From the NCBI RefSeq assembly GCF_004118285.1, contig NZ_SDHY01000002.1, positions 1-64,000 on the forward strand: a stretch of 64,000 bases of DNA, given 5' to 3'. Shown here piece by piece: positions 1 to 8,219 of this stretch (positions are counted from its first letter, which is position 1; each line of letters begins with the position of its first letter). The position numbers were made by a program, and so were the translations under genes. The DNA is from Aquirufa rosea. Its GTDB lineage: Bacteria > Bacteroidota > Bacteroidia > Cytophagales > Spirosomataceae. Under the pieces are notes generated by a model. It did not search any database. It was given only the letters and a program-made list of their open reading frames with translations, and was not told where the DNA came from.

Positions 1-2
1 TA

Positions 3-308
3 GATTCAGACAATGATACCATACCTGACAAGGTGGAGGCTGGACCAAATCCAAATAATCCACTAGACACGGACTCAGATGGAATGCCAGATTTCCAGGA
101 TATTGACACAGATAATGACACAATTCCAGATAAGCTGGAAGCTGGTAAAGATCCAAGTACTCCAATTGATACAGATAAAGATGGAACTCCGGACTTCAGA
201 GATCTTGATTCTGACAATGATGGTCTATTAGACAGAGTGGAAGCTGGTCCAAACCCAGGTACTCCTTTAGATACAGATAAAGATGGTACTCCTGATTTTC
301 AAGATACA
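3..308 (+). repeat. Three 102-bp in-frame tandem repeats (34 aa each)
   Basis: Units at 3-104, 105-206 and 207-308 each encode the pattern D(S/T)DND..(L/P)D(K/R)(V/L)EAG..P..P(L/I)DTD.DG.PDF(Q/R)D. A degenerate fourth unit starts at 309. The array probably continues left of the window. The acidic repeats are predicted to bind Ca2+ and form a stalk. Confidence 0.85.
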
Positions 309-710
309 GATTCGGATAATGATGGAATCTTAGATAGCATGGAAGACAATCTTGACTATGGAGGCTTAGCGGACTGTGATAATGATGGTATTCCAAATCG
401 TCTTGATGCAGATGTTTGTCCTTCTTTCATCCCACAAGGTATCTCGCCTAATGGTGATGGCAAAAATGACAAGTTAATCATCCCAGGCATTTTGGGCACA
501 AAGAATACCTTAACCATATTCAACCGTTGGGGTGAGGTAGTATTCGAAACCAAAGACTACAAAAACGATTGGGGTGGTGAAAGTACTAATGCGTTTATTC
601 TAAAAGATGGTATACTTCCAGACGGAGTTTACTACTACATCGTTGACTTTTATGGTGTTAAACCAAATATTTCAACATACATCTTTATTAATAGACTTAA
701 AGTGAAGTAA
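3..710 (+). CDS. T9SS-secreted protein with TSP3-like repeats and type B sorting domain (5' partial)
   Basis: The reading frame is open to the left edge, so this is the C-terminal part of a larger secreted or surface protein. The visible part opens with three 34-residue acidic repeats rich in DxDxDG motifs, as in calcium-binding thrombospondin type 3 repeats. About 90 C-terminal residues then form the gliding-motility-associated, T9SS type B sorting domain: SPNGDGKND, IFNRWG, NDWGGE, LPDGVYYY and a final basic NRLKVK. Family knowledge says this domain routes cargo through the type IX secretion system. A PorP/SprF-like gene follows at once, a common pairing. A GTG at 33 lies inside a repeat and is not the real start. 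The full size and the N-terminal function cannot be seen. Confidence 0.9.
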   Translation, partial: DSDNDTIPDKVEAGPNPNNPLDTDSDGMPDFQDIDTDNDTIPDKLEAGKDPSTPIDTDKDGTPDFRDLDSDNDGLLDRVEAGPNPGTPLDTDKDGTPDFQDTDSDNDGILDSMEDNLDYGGLADCDNDGIPNRLDADVCPSFIPQGISPNGDGKNDKLIIPGILGTKNTLTIFNRWGEVVFETKDYKNDWGGESTNAFILKDGILPDGVYYYIVDFYGVKPNISTYIFINRLKVK

Positions 711-737
711 TAATCACCATTGAAAACAGAAATAAAA

Positions 738-1700
738 ATGAATACGAATCCATATATAAATTCGAACAGCACTAAACCATCCAGCATGCCTATCAAAGGC
801 ATGTTGATGGGAGTATTAGCTGCTATGCTAGTTAGCATTTGTTCATACGAGTCAAAGGGACAAATTGAGACCATGTACAGCTTGTACCGTTTCAATCCTC
901 AAATCGTTACTCCTGCCCATGCAGGATCCACAGAAGTTTCGGACATCACAGTCATTAACCGCCGCCAATGGGCAGGCTTTGAAGGAGCTCCTACCACTTT
1001 TGCGGCTAGTTTAAACCAAAAATGGGGTGTCAATAAAGGAATTGGAGTGTTAGCACTTGTTGACCAAGCTGGTCCAATTAAAACAACCACAGTAAGTGCC
1101 GATTTCGCTTATCATGTATCCTTAAATGAAAAATGGACGATGTCGGGAGGTATTAGAGGTGGATTCGCCAATATGACTATCCAATGGTCTTCAATTCGCT
1201 TAACACATGGTGGTGATGACAACTTCCAAGAGGATATCTCTAGTGGATTAAAATTCAACACAGGTTGGGGGGTACGTTTCTCCAAGGGAGATGGATTATT
1301 TATTAGTGTATCACAACCAAGGGTACTTAAATATGATTTCGGTGCCAAAAGTGGAGCATATAAGGATGTTGACTATTTCTATTCAATGTTAGGTACCAAA
1401 GTTAGAATTGGATCACAGGTAACATTATACCCTAGCGCATTATTCCGAATTGCTACGGATGTTCCTTTGAGTTACGATGTTAACATTAATAGCCGTATCC
1501 GTGAAAGATTTGATTTGGGAGTAAGCTATCGCAAAAGTGATAGCTATGGCTTCCGAATCGGATTCCAGGCAACAAAAAACTTGTATGCAGGTTATGTATA
1601 TGAACTACCAATTTCAGCCATCAGCAAGATTACCACTCAGACACATGAAATAGGCTTAAGATTTACCTTCAACAAGAAAAATACTGAAGAAACAAAATAG
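738..1700 (+). CDS. PorP/SprF family type IX secretion membrane protein
   Basis: Predicted outer-membrane beta-barrel of the PorP/SprF family, about 320 residues as usual for the family. Visible family features are the early motif MYSLYRFNPQIVTPAHAGS, NRRQWAGFEGAP, FAYHVSLNEKW and a C-terminal beta-signal-like end (HEIGLRFTF). These proteins accompany T9SS cargo carrying type B sorting domains and are thought to help secrete or anchor it. The nearest ATG to the cargo stop is at 738; an in-frame TTG at 720 and an ATG at 786 are alternatives, the last giving a compact signal peptide (MPIKGMLMGVLAAMLVSICS). It lies 27 bp after the cargo gene and is surely co-transcribed. A close paralogue is at 3040-4020. 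Confidence 0.9.
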   Translation: MNTNPYINSNSTKPSSMPIKGMLMGVLAAMLVSICSYESKGQIETMYSLYRFNPQIVTPAHAGSTEVSDITVINRRQWAGFEGAPTTFAASLNQKWGVNKGIGVLALVDQAGPIKTTTVSADFAYHVSLNEKWTMSGGIRGGFANMTIQWSSIRLTHGGDDNFQEDISSGLKFNTGWGVRFSKGDGLFISVSQPRVLKYDFGAKSGAYKDVDYFYSMLGTKVRIGSQVTLYPSALFRIATDVPLSYDVNINSRIRERFDLGVSYRKSDSYGFRIGFQATKNLYAGYVYELPISAISKITTQTHEIGLRFTFNKKNTEETK

Positions 1701-1738
1701 TAAGTATTAAAGACAGTAGATTAGAGAACGAAAACTGG

Positions 1739-1776
1739 AAAGCTAGGTTAATTTTTGATCTAGCTTTTTTTATTTT
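1739..1776 (+). terminator. Rho-independent terminator of the first T9SS cassette
   Basis: An 8-bp stem AAAGCTAG (1739-1746) pairs with CTAGCTTT (1760-1767) around a 13-nt loop and is followed by a T-rich run. It lies 39 bp after the PorP-like stop codon. Confidence 0.8.
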
Positions 1777-2209
1777 TCCTAAAGTAGTATTTCAATACCT
1801 ATTATACAGAGAAACCAGTTTCCATCAATCCCGTCATTTAGTTAAAAAAAATGTAAACAATTGTGCAATTGAAAATCTATGTAAAGAATTAGTACGAGTA
1901 TTATTTATCAGGTAGCCCAAATAGCTATAAGAAAATTTAACTACTAATTTCTTAGAGCTTAAACACAATTAAAATATCATTATAGACATCGATTTGAGCA
2001 TAAAATCAAACTTTTGTAAAGAAAAGCTTAAATTAAATACCCTATGCTTTAATAAGTATACCCTTAACAATTCTCAGCAATTCATGCTCTATAATCGACT
2101 GAAATTCATCAATTTTCACCCCAGAAAAGCAAAAGATTTTTTTTGTTTTTAATTTAAAATCGAGAACAAATAATAATTATGTTCTATTTTTTAAATTCAT
2201 GTAACTTGG
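1777..2209. other. AT-rich intergenic region without a recognised gene
   Basis: There is no credible ORF, RNA gene or long repeat here on either strand. The stretch separates the terminator of the first T9SS cassette from the promoter-like box of the second. The heptamer TGTTCTA first appears at 2180-2186 and then recurs downstream at 2263, 2272, 2482 and 3041. Confidence 0.6.
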
Positions 2210-2217
2210 TACCTTTG
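2210..2217 (+). promoter_or_regulatory. Candidate Bacteroidota -7 box (TACCTTTG)
   Basis: TACCTTTG matches the Bacteroidota primary-sigma -7 consensus TAnnTTTG exactly. It is the only perfect match I noticed before the second T9SS cassette. If used, it would give a 5' leader of roughly 280 nt before the ATG at 2500, containing the short ORF at 2283-2396. A convincing -33 TTG is not visible, so the call is moderate. Confidence 0.45.
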
Positions 2218-2282
2218 TTCAGCAATAAATAAATCAACGATTTACAATTGCAGTGTAATCAGTGTTCTACATGTTCTAAATT

Positions 2283-2396
2283 ATGATGAAAACATCTTAC
2301 TCTCAGCTCAACCCACGGTTCGGCGATTCTGTGCTAAAACCACAGAGAATTTTCAATCTGAATAAACTTGTCCTTCCTACTTTAATCACGAATTAA
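2283..2396 (+). CDS. Short ORF (37 aa), possible leader peptide or remnant of a cargo N-terminus
   Basis: ATG at 2283 (or 2286) to TAA at 2394-2396 encodes 37 residues starting MMKTSYSQLNPRFG and ending NLNKLVLPTLITN. It has a basic start and a short hydrophobic end, like the front of a signal peptide that stops just as the hydrophobic core begins. It sits between a promoter-like box and the mini-cargo gene at 2500. I do not recognise it. It could be a translated leader, a broken N-terminus of an ancestral large cargo, or a chance ORF. Confidence 0.3.
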   Translation: MMKTSYSQLNPRFGDSVLKPQRIFNLNKLVLPTLITN

Positions 2397-2499
2397 AGAA
2401 ATCAACTTGTTCTCCAACATTGTTTTGTTGGTTAACGCTTACAGATTGTCCTAGGAAATCCAGGTATTTAGAAATTAGTTGTGTTCTACCATTTGATAA

Positions 2500-3030
2500 A
2501 TGAATTCTATAGTTACTAGAAAATTGTTCTTAATCACCTCATCCATAAAAATGACCTCGACATTTTTTATGGTAGCTGGGCTAGTAATGAATTCTTGGGT
2601 AGTTTCTGCAAAAGTTAAAGTTTCGAACATCCATTCCATCATTTCTTTGCCGATTTCTGCAGATTCAAGCCTCAGAGGTAAGTTTGTAATTCCCAAGCAC
2701 AATGGACATACATTCCGGACAGAAAACCTAGAAAACTTAAACATTATTCCACAAGGAATCACTCCCAATGGAGATGGAAAGAATGATAAATTGGTTATTG
2801 AGGGTATCACAGGACTAAAAAACAAGTTAAGCATCTTTAATCGCTGGGGAAACTTAGTTTTTGAGAAAGAAAACTATAGCAATGATTGGGGCGGAGAATA
2901 CCTCACATCAGACTCTAGTAGCGATAGTAAACTTCTTCCAGATGGCATTTATTATTATGTCATTGATTTTTATGGGCAGAAGGAAAATATTTCGACATAT
3001 GTACTCATCAACCGACTAGCTGTAAAGTAA
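2500..3030 (+). CDS. Short T9SS cargo: signal peptide plus type B sorting domain
   Basis: Encodes 176 residues. Residues 1 to about 40 form a long signal peptide (core TFFMVAGLVMNSWVVSA) and about 45 residues without recognisable fold follow. From about residue 85 to the end lies a type B sorting domain (TPNGDGKNDK, IFNRWG, NDWGGE, LPDGIYYY, NRLAVK) closely matching that of the gene at 3-710. T9SS type B cargoes are usually much larger, so almost nothing remains to be delivered except the sorting signal. ATG 2551 is an alternative start. The gene lies 9 bp before the second PorP-like gene. It may be a real small surface protein or the internally deleted relic of a large adhesin. Confidence 0.8.
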   Translation: MNSIVTRKLFLITSSIKMTSTFFMVAGLVMNSWVVSAKVKVSNIHSIISLPISADSSLRGKFVIPKHNGHTFRTENLENLNIIPQGITPNGDGKNDKLVIEGITGLKNKLSIFNRWGNLVFEKENYSNDWGGEYLTSDSSSDSKLLPDGIYYYVIDFYGQKENISTYVLINRLAVK

Positions 3031-3039
3031 AATAATATA

Positions 3040-4020
3040 ATGTTCTATAATTATAAATTTATTAAACTGAGAGTAGATCAAAAAAGGCTAAGCTTGGGCC
3101 GCCTGGCCTTAGCTTACCTCCTTTTAGGTTGGATGCTCATAGTAAGTTATACCTCTCAAGCCCAAATTGAGAGTATGTATAACTTATACCGATTTAACCC
3201 ACAAATTATTACCCCATCTCATGCCGGTTCTACTGAAAGCTCTGAAGTAGTTTTCATCAACAGGCAACAATGGATTGGTATTGAAGGTGCGCCAAAGACA
3301 GTTGCCGCCACAGCTAATATCAAATGGGGTGAGAAAAAAGGATTGGGAGTTGTTACCATGGTTGATCAAGCTGGGCCGGTTAAAACCACTAGTTTTGGAG
3401 CTGACTTCGCCTACCACGTTTCTTTGAATGAAAAATGGAAAATGTCGGGTGGTATTCGTGGAGGATTCTCCAATTTATCCTTGAATTGGTCTTCCATTCG
3501 CTTAGTAAATCCCAATGATGCCTTGTTTTCTCAAGATATGTCCACAGGATTGAAGTTTAACACAGGTTGGGGATTACGTTTCAGTAAAGGAGATGGTTTA
3601 TTTGTTAGTTTCTCACAGCCACGTGTGTTTAAATATGATTTCGGTAATGCAAGCGGTGCCTATAAGGACGTAGATTATTTTTACACCATGATGGGTACCA
3701 AAGTAAAATTGGGAAATAATATCAATTTATATCCTAGCACCTTGTTTAGAATCGCTGCCGACGTGCCACTTAGCTGGGACATCAACTTGAATGCTCAAAT
3801 AAAAGAGAAAATGGATGTTGGTTTGAGCTATCGTCATAAAGACAGTTACGGCTTACGTCTCGGTATGCAAGCCAGCAAAAAAATCTATTTGGGATATGTA
3901 TATGAATTACCGATATCAAATATCAGTAAAATAAGTACTCAAACACATGAAATTGCCTTAAGATTCTCCTTCTTTAAGAAAGAAGTGGTCGCTCCTGCAG
4001 ATGATGCTCCTGCAAAATAA
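3040..4020 (+). CDS. PorP/SprF family type IX secretion membrane protein (paralogue)
   Basis: Encodes a 326-residue PorP/SprF-like outer-membrane protein, a clear paralogue of the protein at 738-1700 with shared blocks MYNLYRFNPQI, TPSHAGSTE, FAYHVSLNEKWKMSGGIRGG and KFNTGWGLRFSKGDGLF. The C-terminus differs by an extension rich in V, A, P and D. A signal peptide is present (LGRLALAYLLLGWMLIVSYTSQA) behind a long basic N-region. The ATG at 3040 lies inside the sequence AATGTTCTATAATT, which also occurs exactly at 29205-29218, so the true start may be further in. It is co-transcribed with the mini-cargo and is presumably its dedicated partner. Confidence 0.9.
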   Translation: MFYNYKFIKLRVDQKRLSLGRLALAYLLLGWMLIVSYTSQAQIESMYNLYRFNPQIITPSHAGSTESSEVVFINRQQWIGIEGAPKTVAATANIKWGEKKGLGVVTMVDQAGPVKTTSFGADFAYHVSLNEKWKMSGGIRGGFSNLSLNWSSIRLVNPNDALFSQDMSTGLKFNTGWGLRFSKGDGLFVSFSQPRVFKYDFGNASGAYKDVDYFYTMMGTKVKLGNNINLYPSTLFRIAADVPLSWDINLNAQIKEKMDVGLSYRHKDSYGLRLGMQASKKIYLGYVYELPISNISKISTQTHEIALRFSFFKKEVVAPADDAPAK

Positions 4021-4041
4021 ATAAAATTTTCATCAATAAAT

Positions 4042-4078
4042 AAGAAGAGCGATTCCCTTGAAATCGCTCTTCTTGTTT
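4042..4078. terminator. Strong terminator between convergent genes
   Basis: A perfect 13-bp stem, AAGAAGAGCGATT (4042-4054) with AATCGCTCTTCTT (4062-4074), closes a 7-nt loop and is followed by GTTTT. It sits between the stop of the PorP-like gene (+) and the stop of the gene at 4091 (-), so it may serve both directions. Confidence 0.88.
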
Positions 4079-4090
4079 TAAAGCCAAGGC

Positions 4091-5158
4091 CTATTCGATA
4101 CGCTGACTTTTAAACGGTATTTTCAATTTATTGGCTAATAATTGAATTAAATCCTTCTGATAAATTTGGGCCGATTGTTTGACCTCCCCCATAGGATCGA
4201 CTTTAGCTCCTATCATCGCAAACCATATCTCATGTGAGTCTTGCACCTTCTTTCCATGCGATTTCCACTGATCCTTTTGAATATCTCCCCTACCATGATC
4301 CGTTGTTATTAATAATGTTGTTTTGCCTTTATACTCTGGATTTGACTCCACCCAATCCCAAATTTCCTTAATCCAAGCATCAAAATGATGCACCGCCTGT
4401 AAATAATGTTGATAAGCACCTTCATGTGCAAATTCATCTGTCTCCCCGTAGGAAATGTACAAAGCCTTAGGCTTCTTAGTCTTCAAGTACTGCATAGCTT
4501 GAAAATGAATAAATACGTCCTGGCTTTCTACATCGCCAAAAACTCGATACGACTGGCTAAGCATGTTAGAAATTAACTTCATTTGAGGATCAGAGTGCAA
4601 ATCAGGGTATACATCATATCCGTTGATGACAGGAAAACCCGCCCTTTTTTCATTTAAAATTCGATCAAATGCATCCCAAGCGCCAAATGCAGCCACCCTA
4701 TTTTTAAAAGCAGGTAATTGATTCAAGTATTCGAAAAAATTGGTATTGGGATTCGGTCTGTATTCATTGGAATTAATGGCTGTATCTACTTGCCCTGTCA
4801 ATAATTCAGAATAACCTGGGTAGGAAAACCAGTATGGATTAGCCACATCTACTAGATTCCCTAAAGTTCTATTACCATGTATTTGACCCTTCTGAACCAA
4901 TTCCCCCCAGAAAAAAGGCATTAACTTCTTTCTACGAACCCACTCATCATTATCCCAAAAATGATTGAAAATAGCCAAACTATCCCCTCGATGATAAAGT
5001 TTATTTTGGGCCAAACTAAGATCCATGCCCTTAAAAACCTCTTGCCATCGAAGACCATCTGTAGTGATAACTATCACCCGTTGATCTGAATTTATTTGAG
5101 CTAAACTGCTGCTTAAGCCAACCATTATCAGGAAGGCTATTTTCCATAATTGTGTCAT
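4091..5158 (-). CDS. Secreted alkaline-phosphatase-superfamily phosphodiesterase/phosphatase
   Basis: 355 residues with a signal peptide (MTQLWKIAFLIMVGLSSSLA). The N-terminal VIVITTDGLRWQEVF supplies the first metal-binding Asp and the catalytic Thr region seen in nucleotide pyrophosphatase and phosphoglycerate-mutase-like members. GETDEFAHEG and TTDHGRGD give the remaining expected metal ligands. Such proteins are periplasmic hydrolases of phosphate esters or diesters; the substrate cannot be told. It lacks the CxSxR or CxAxR motif, so it is not a formylglycine sulfatase. The downstream gene of the (-) pair, it starts 13 bp after the stop of the sialidase-fold gene. Confidence 0.8.
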   Translation of the reverse strand: MTQLWKIAFLIMVGLSSSLAQINSDQRVIVITTDGLRWQEVFKGMDLSLAQNKLYHRGDSLAIFNHFWDNDEWVRRKKLMPFFWGELVQKGQIHGNRTLGNLVDVANPYWFSYPGYSELLTGQVDTAINSNEYRPNPNTNFFEYLNQLPAFKNRVAAFGAWDAFDRILNEKRAGFPVINGYDVYPDLHSDPQMKLISNMLSQSYRVFGDVESQDVFIHFQAMQYLKTKKPKALYISYGETDEFAHEGAYQHYLQAVHHFDAWIKEIWDWVESNPEYKGKTTLLITTDHGRGDIQKDQWKSHGKKVQDSHEIWFAMIGAKVDPMGEVKQSAQIYQKDLIQLLANKLKIPFKSQRIE

Positions 5159-5171
5159 CTTTTATCAATAA

Positions 5172-6341
5172 TTAAAGTTTTCTGAATCGTTTAATCCGAT
5201 GAAAAGTCAGATAATTGGCGTCGTGATTATTATGTGCACCCCCCATATTATCATCATAAGCTGTTCGGCAGGCCATCACGATATGTTTTCCCTGAAATTG
5301 CCAATCCACATATTGAAAACCATGTTTTACTTGATCTGGATGCTGAAATATAATCTTTTTAACTTCCCAGTTCTTTAAATCATCTGAACAGCATAAGGCT
5401 AAAGTATTTCTAAAGCTTGATGGATTTTTACCCGAATTAACAGCTTTGACCTCCTCAGGTATTACATTGGAAATAGTCCAATACTTATTAGAAACAGAAT
5501 CAAAGCGAATTGAGAATTTCTTTGCCCCTCCTGGAAAACGAATAAATCCAGTTTGCGTATCGAAACTGGCCACTTGACCATCGGCACTAATTTTTACCAT
5601 AGCCGCATATTCATCCATAGTAGATTTATTATCTACCCTCAATATATTCCACATTTGACCTTGACGATCCACCATTGCATTTCCCTCAATCCATGCTCCA
5701 AAATGATTCTCCATATAAGTGGAATCATAGGGCAATACATTAGTTTTTCGCCAACTAGATGCCAACATAGGATCTGCATCCAGAGGCATAGACATCATAA
5801 ATGTGCCATACCTTTTTCCCCACTTTTTAATGGGACCCATGGCATCCTCCATGGCTCTCCACAATCGGCCATTGTACTCCAAAAATGGCATGGGTGCACA
5901 ATGATACTCTCCTGCCAATAAGAGCCCATGATTTGCATCCACTGGCTCTGTCCAGGTATAACCTCCATCAGGAGAGTTTCGGATGATGGTGTTTCCATGG
6001 TGCTTATTGGTACCCATGAGGTACAATTTACCCCTAAATTGAAAAAGCTTTGACCAAAATTGACCCTGAATTTGGCTAATTTTCTGCCAACTTTTCCCTT
6101 TGTTTATGGAAAGATAAATGACAGATACGGCTGAACTGTGCTCAGTTGATTGAGGACCAAAAAAATCGTGTGAGGCTAAATAGTGACCATTATCAAGAAT
6201 ACAAATACTAGGTGAACCAATGTACTGTCCGCTGGCAGAAGCACTATGAGCAATAATAAGCCCAGGAACCTGGGCCACTAGCGAATTTACTTGACCACAT
6301 GCCAAAACAATGAGCAACAGCCCCCAAGATAAAATTTTCAT
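5172..6341 (-). CDS. Sialidase-fold (BNR/Asp-box) secreted glycosidase-like protein
   Basis: 389 residues with a signal peptide ending near LVAQ. A bacterial neuraminidase/Asp box is visible (SPDGGYTWTEP, about residue 125) with a weaker one before it (SINKGKSW), as in six-bladed sialidase-fold propellers. Conserved early GSPSICILDNGHYLASHD resembles the RxP region of exo-sialidase relatives in Bacteroidota, but a clear RIP motif is absent, so sialidase activity itself is not established. Upstream lies the leader AAACCTAT at 6349-6356, 7 nt before the ATG. It probably forms an operon with the phosphatase-like gene. Confidence 0.8.
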   Translation of the reverse strand: MKILSWGLLLIVLACGQVNSLVAQVPGLIIAHSASASGQYIGSPSICILDNGHYLASHDFFGPQSTEHSSAVSVIYLSINKGKSWQKISQIQGQFWSKLFQFRGKLYLMGTNKHHGNTIIRNSPDGGYTWTEPVDANHGLLLAGEYHCAPMPFLEYNGRLWRAMEDAMGPIKKWGKRYGTFMMSMPLDADPMLASSWRKTNVLPYDSTYMENHFGAWIEGNAMVDRQGQMWNILRVDNKSTMDEYAAMVKISADGQVASFDTQTGFIRFPGGAKKFSIRFDSVSNKYWTISNVIPEEVKAVNSGKNPSSFRNTLALCCSDDLKNWEVKKIIFQHPDQVKHGFQYVDWQFQGKHIVMACRTAYDDNMGGAHNNHDANYLTFHRIKRFRKL

Positions 6342-6417
6342 TTGATAAATAGGTTTTAAATTAAGTCTTGGGGGTAAATATAAGTTAAGAACCTGTTATG
6401 AAACAAAAACTCACCTT

Positions 6418-7152
6418 TTAAAACTTAAAACCTATATTTAGGCCTAGACCCCGCACCCCTACCCAAGGGCCGTCAGTATTGATTTGAGCATTATTGGCAG
6501 AAACTTTACCAATCGACTTAAACGGAGAAATATCCAAATTATCCACCTCTCTTTGTAATAAATCTTGCTCCTGTTGAGTTAAAGCTGGCTTAAATTCAGC
6601 TGTCAGGGTACCAGTGCTTGTCCCGAAATGAGCTCCGACAATCCAGAAATCTAAAACCATTTTGTTTTTCCATATTGGATACTGCACTCCAAACATCAGC
6701 CCCCCATTCATAGAAGTAATTTTACCTTTAAAATCACGATCTACAATACTAATCAACTGTCCATTTGTTTTATCCTCCACTGTAATAGGAGCCGTAATCT
6801 CATATATCAAATACCTTCCATAAGGAGCCACATAAAAGCCTTGATTTCCCTTAGAGCTAAAATAATATCGAATCTCTGGAGTGATAGCAGTATTACCCAA
6901 TTGCAACCGCTTCAAATTGATGGATTGATCGTCAATTTGCTCAGAGATACTTTGCTCAAATGGCACATTTCCAAAAGGCATCGTTCTAACGCCTAATGAA
7001 AAAGACCAATGTTTACTCAAACTTCTTTCATAAGTAAAATTGTAATTCTTTAATAATAAGGAGCTTAGATTCACTTTAAAGCTATTTTTGGGTGAATTCT
7101 GGGCAAAAAGAAGGTTAGGTATTATAAGTAAAACACAAATAATTTTTTTCAT
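6418..7152 (-). CDS. Outer-membrane beta-barrel protein (DUF3575-like)
   Basis: 244 residues with a classic signal peptide (MKKIICVLLIIPNLLFAQ), alternating beta-strands and a C-terminus GLGLNIGFKF ending in Phe, the usual outer-membrane insertion signal. The opening KNSFKVNLSSLLLKNYNFTYER is typical of small Bacteroidota barrels annotated DUF3575 or outer-membrane beta-barrel. No enzymatic motif is visible and the function is unknown. It stands alone on the minus strand between the sialidase-fold gene and the M48 protease. Confidence 0.75.
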   Translation of the reverse strand: MKKIICVLLIIPNLLFAQNSPKNSFKVNLSSLLLKNYNFTYERSLSKHWSFSLGVRTMPFGNVPFEQSISEQIDDQSINLKRLQLGNTAITPEIRYYFSSKGNQGFYVAPYGRYLIYEITAPITVEDKTNGQLISIVDRDFKGKITSMNGGLMFGVQYPIWKNKMVLDFWIVGAHFGTSTGTLTAEFKPALTQQEQDLLQREVDNLDISPFKSIGKVSANNAQINTDGPWVGVRGLGLNIGFKF

Positions 7153-7259
7153 TTCAGTAGATTGATGGTCGGTTAAAAATACATGGAATACGGCTTATAT
7201 CTCATCCAGCAATGTAAACAGTTTTCAAATGAGCTTCTCTATAAGCGGCTTTTAAGAAA

Positions 7260-8087
7260 CTATTTTTTATAAAACTTCATTACCTCAGGCAAATACTCTT
7301 TGATCTTTTGAATTCTTGTGGCGTCGGAAGGGTGAGTACTTAAAAACTCTGGAGGTGTTTCTCCCGACTTAATTTTCTGCATACGCTCCCAAAATGCCAT
7401 AGCCTCAGTTGGGTCATAACCCGATTTAGCAGCCCAAAGTAAACCAAATTTATCAGCTTCTAACTCTTGCTCACGAGAAAATGGCAACATAATTCCAACT
7501 GTTGTACCAATGCCATAGGCACGCATGAAAATGCTTTGTGTTTCCTTGGGTTTTGTAGAAATAGCAGCCGATAGCACCGATGCGCCCAACTCTTGAATCA
7601 TAGACTCGCTCATGCGCTTATTACCATGCTGCAATAAAGCATGGGACACCTCATGTCCCATAACAAATGCCAATGCCGTCTCATTTTTGGTAACTGGCAA
7701 AATACCCGTATATACTACAATTTTTCCACCCGGCATACACCAAGCATTTACTGTAGTATCATTCTTTACCAAATTATATTCCCATTGATATCCTTTTAAG
7801 AAATCCTTATTATTTTTCTCAGCAAAATAAGCCTCCACCGCCGCAGTGATTTTCTTGCCCACACGCTGTACCATCTGTGCCTGAGCATCTTTGGCTGGGG
7901 AAATCACCACGCTGGATTTTAAGAACTCCTGATATTGGGTCAATGAAAGAGCTTGAATTTCTTGTTCTGAAACTAACGATAACTGGCTCTTTCCAGTCAA
8001 GGCATTTTGTGCGCATGAAATCACCAATAAAGCTCCAAATAATAAAACACAGGTTAATATACCGTATACTCGAATAGAACGTTTCAT
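7260..8087 (-). CDS. M48 family metalloprotease lipoprotein
   Basis: 275 residues. A lipobox (LLVISC, about residue 25) predicts a lipoprotein. The zinc site HEVSH appears in VMGHEVSHALLQHG and the third ligand in EQELEADKFG, both diagnostic of M48 (Ste24/HtpX/LoiP-like) peptidases. GYDPTEAMAFWERM and STHPSDATRIQKI are also standard in periplasmic LoiP/YcaL-type members. It probably acts at the envelope in protein quality control. Transcribed alone and divergently from the AsmA-like gene at 8220. Confidence 0.92.
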   Translation of the reverse strand: MKRSIRVYGILTCVLLFGALLVISCAQNALTGKSQLSLVSEQEIQALSLTQYQEFLKSSVVISPAKDAQAQMVQRVGKKITAAVEAYFAEKNNKDFLKGYQWEYNLVKNDTTVNAWCMPGGKIVVYTGILPVTKNETALAFVMGHEVSHALLQHGNKRMSESMIQELGASVLSAAISTKPKETQSIFMRAYGIGTTVGIMLPFSREQELEADKFGLLWAAKSGYDPTEAMAFWERMQKIKSGETPPEFLSTHPSDATRIQKIKEYLPEVMKFYKK

Positions 8088-8219
8088 ATAAATCAGATTA
8101 TTAATAGTCTGGCAAACAGAAATAATTTGTAAATTTAAGTTAAGCTGACTGATTTACCCAATTTATTAGATGGCTAATGCAAATTCAGATAAAAGATCAC
8201 CGCCTATTTCCTTCAAATT

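Noticed and set aside
2411-2431. Small hairpin CCAACA...TGTTGG as a riboswitch or attenuator
   Set aside because: Six base pairs in AT-rich DNA are not enough evidence, and no conserved riboswitch core is present.
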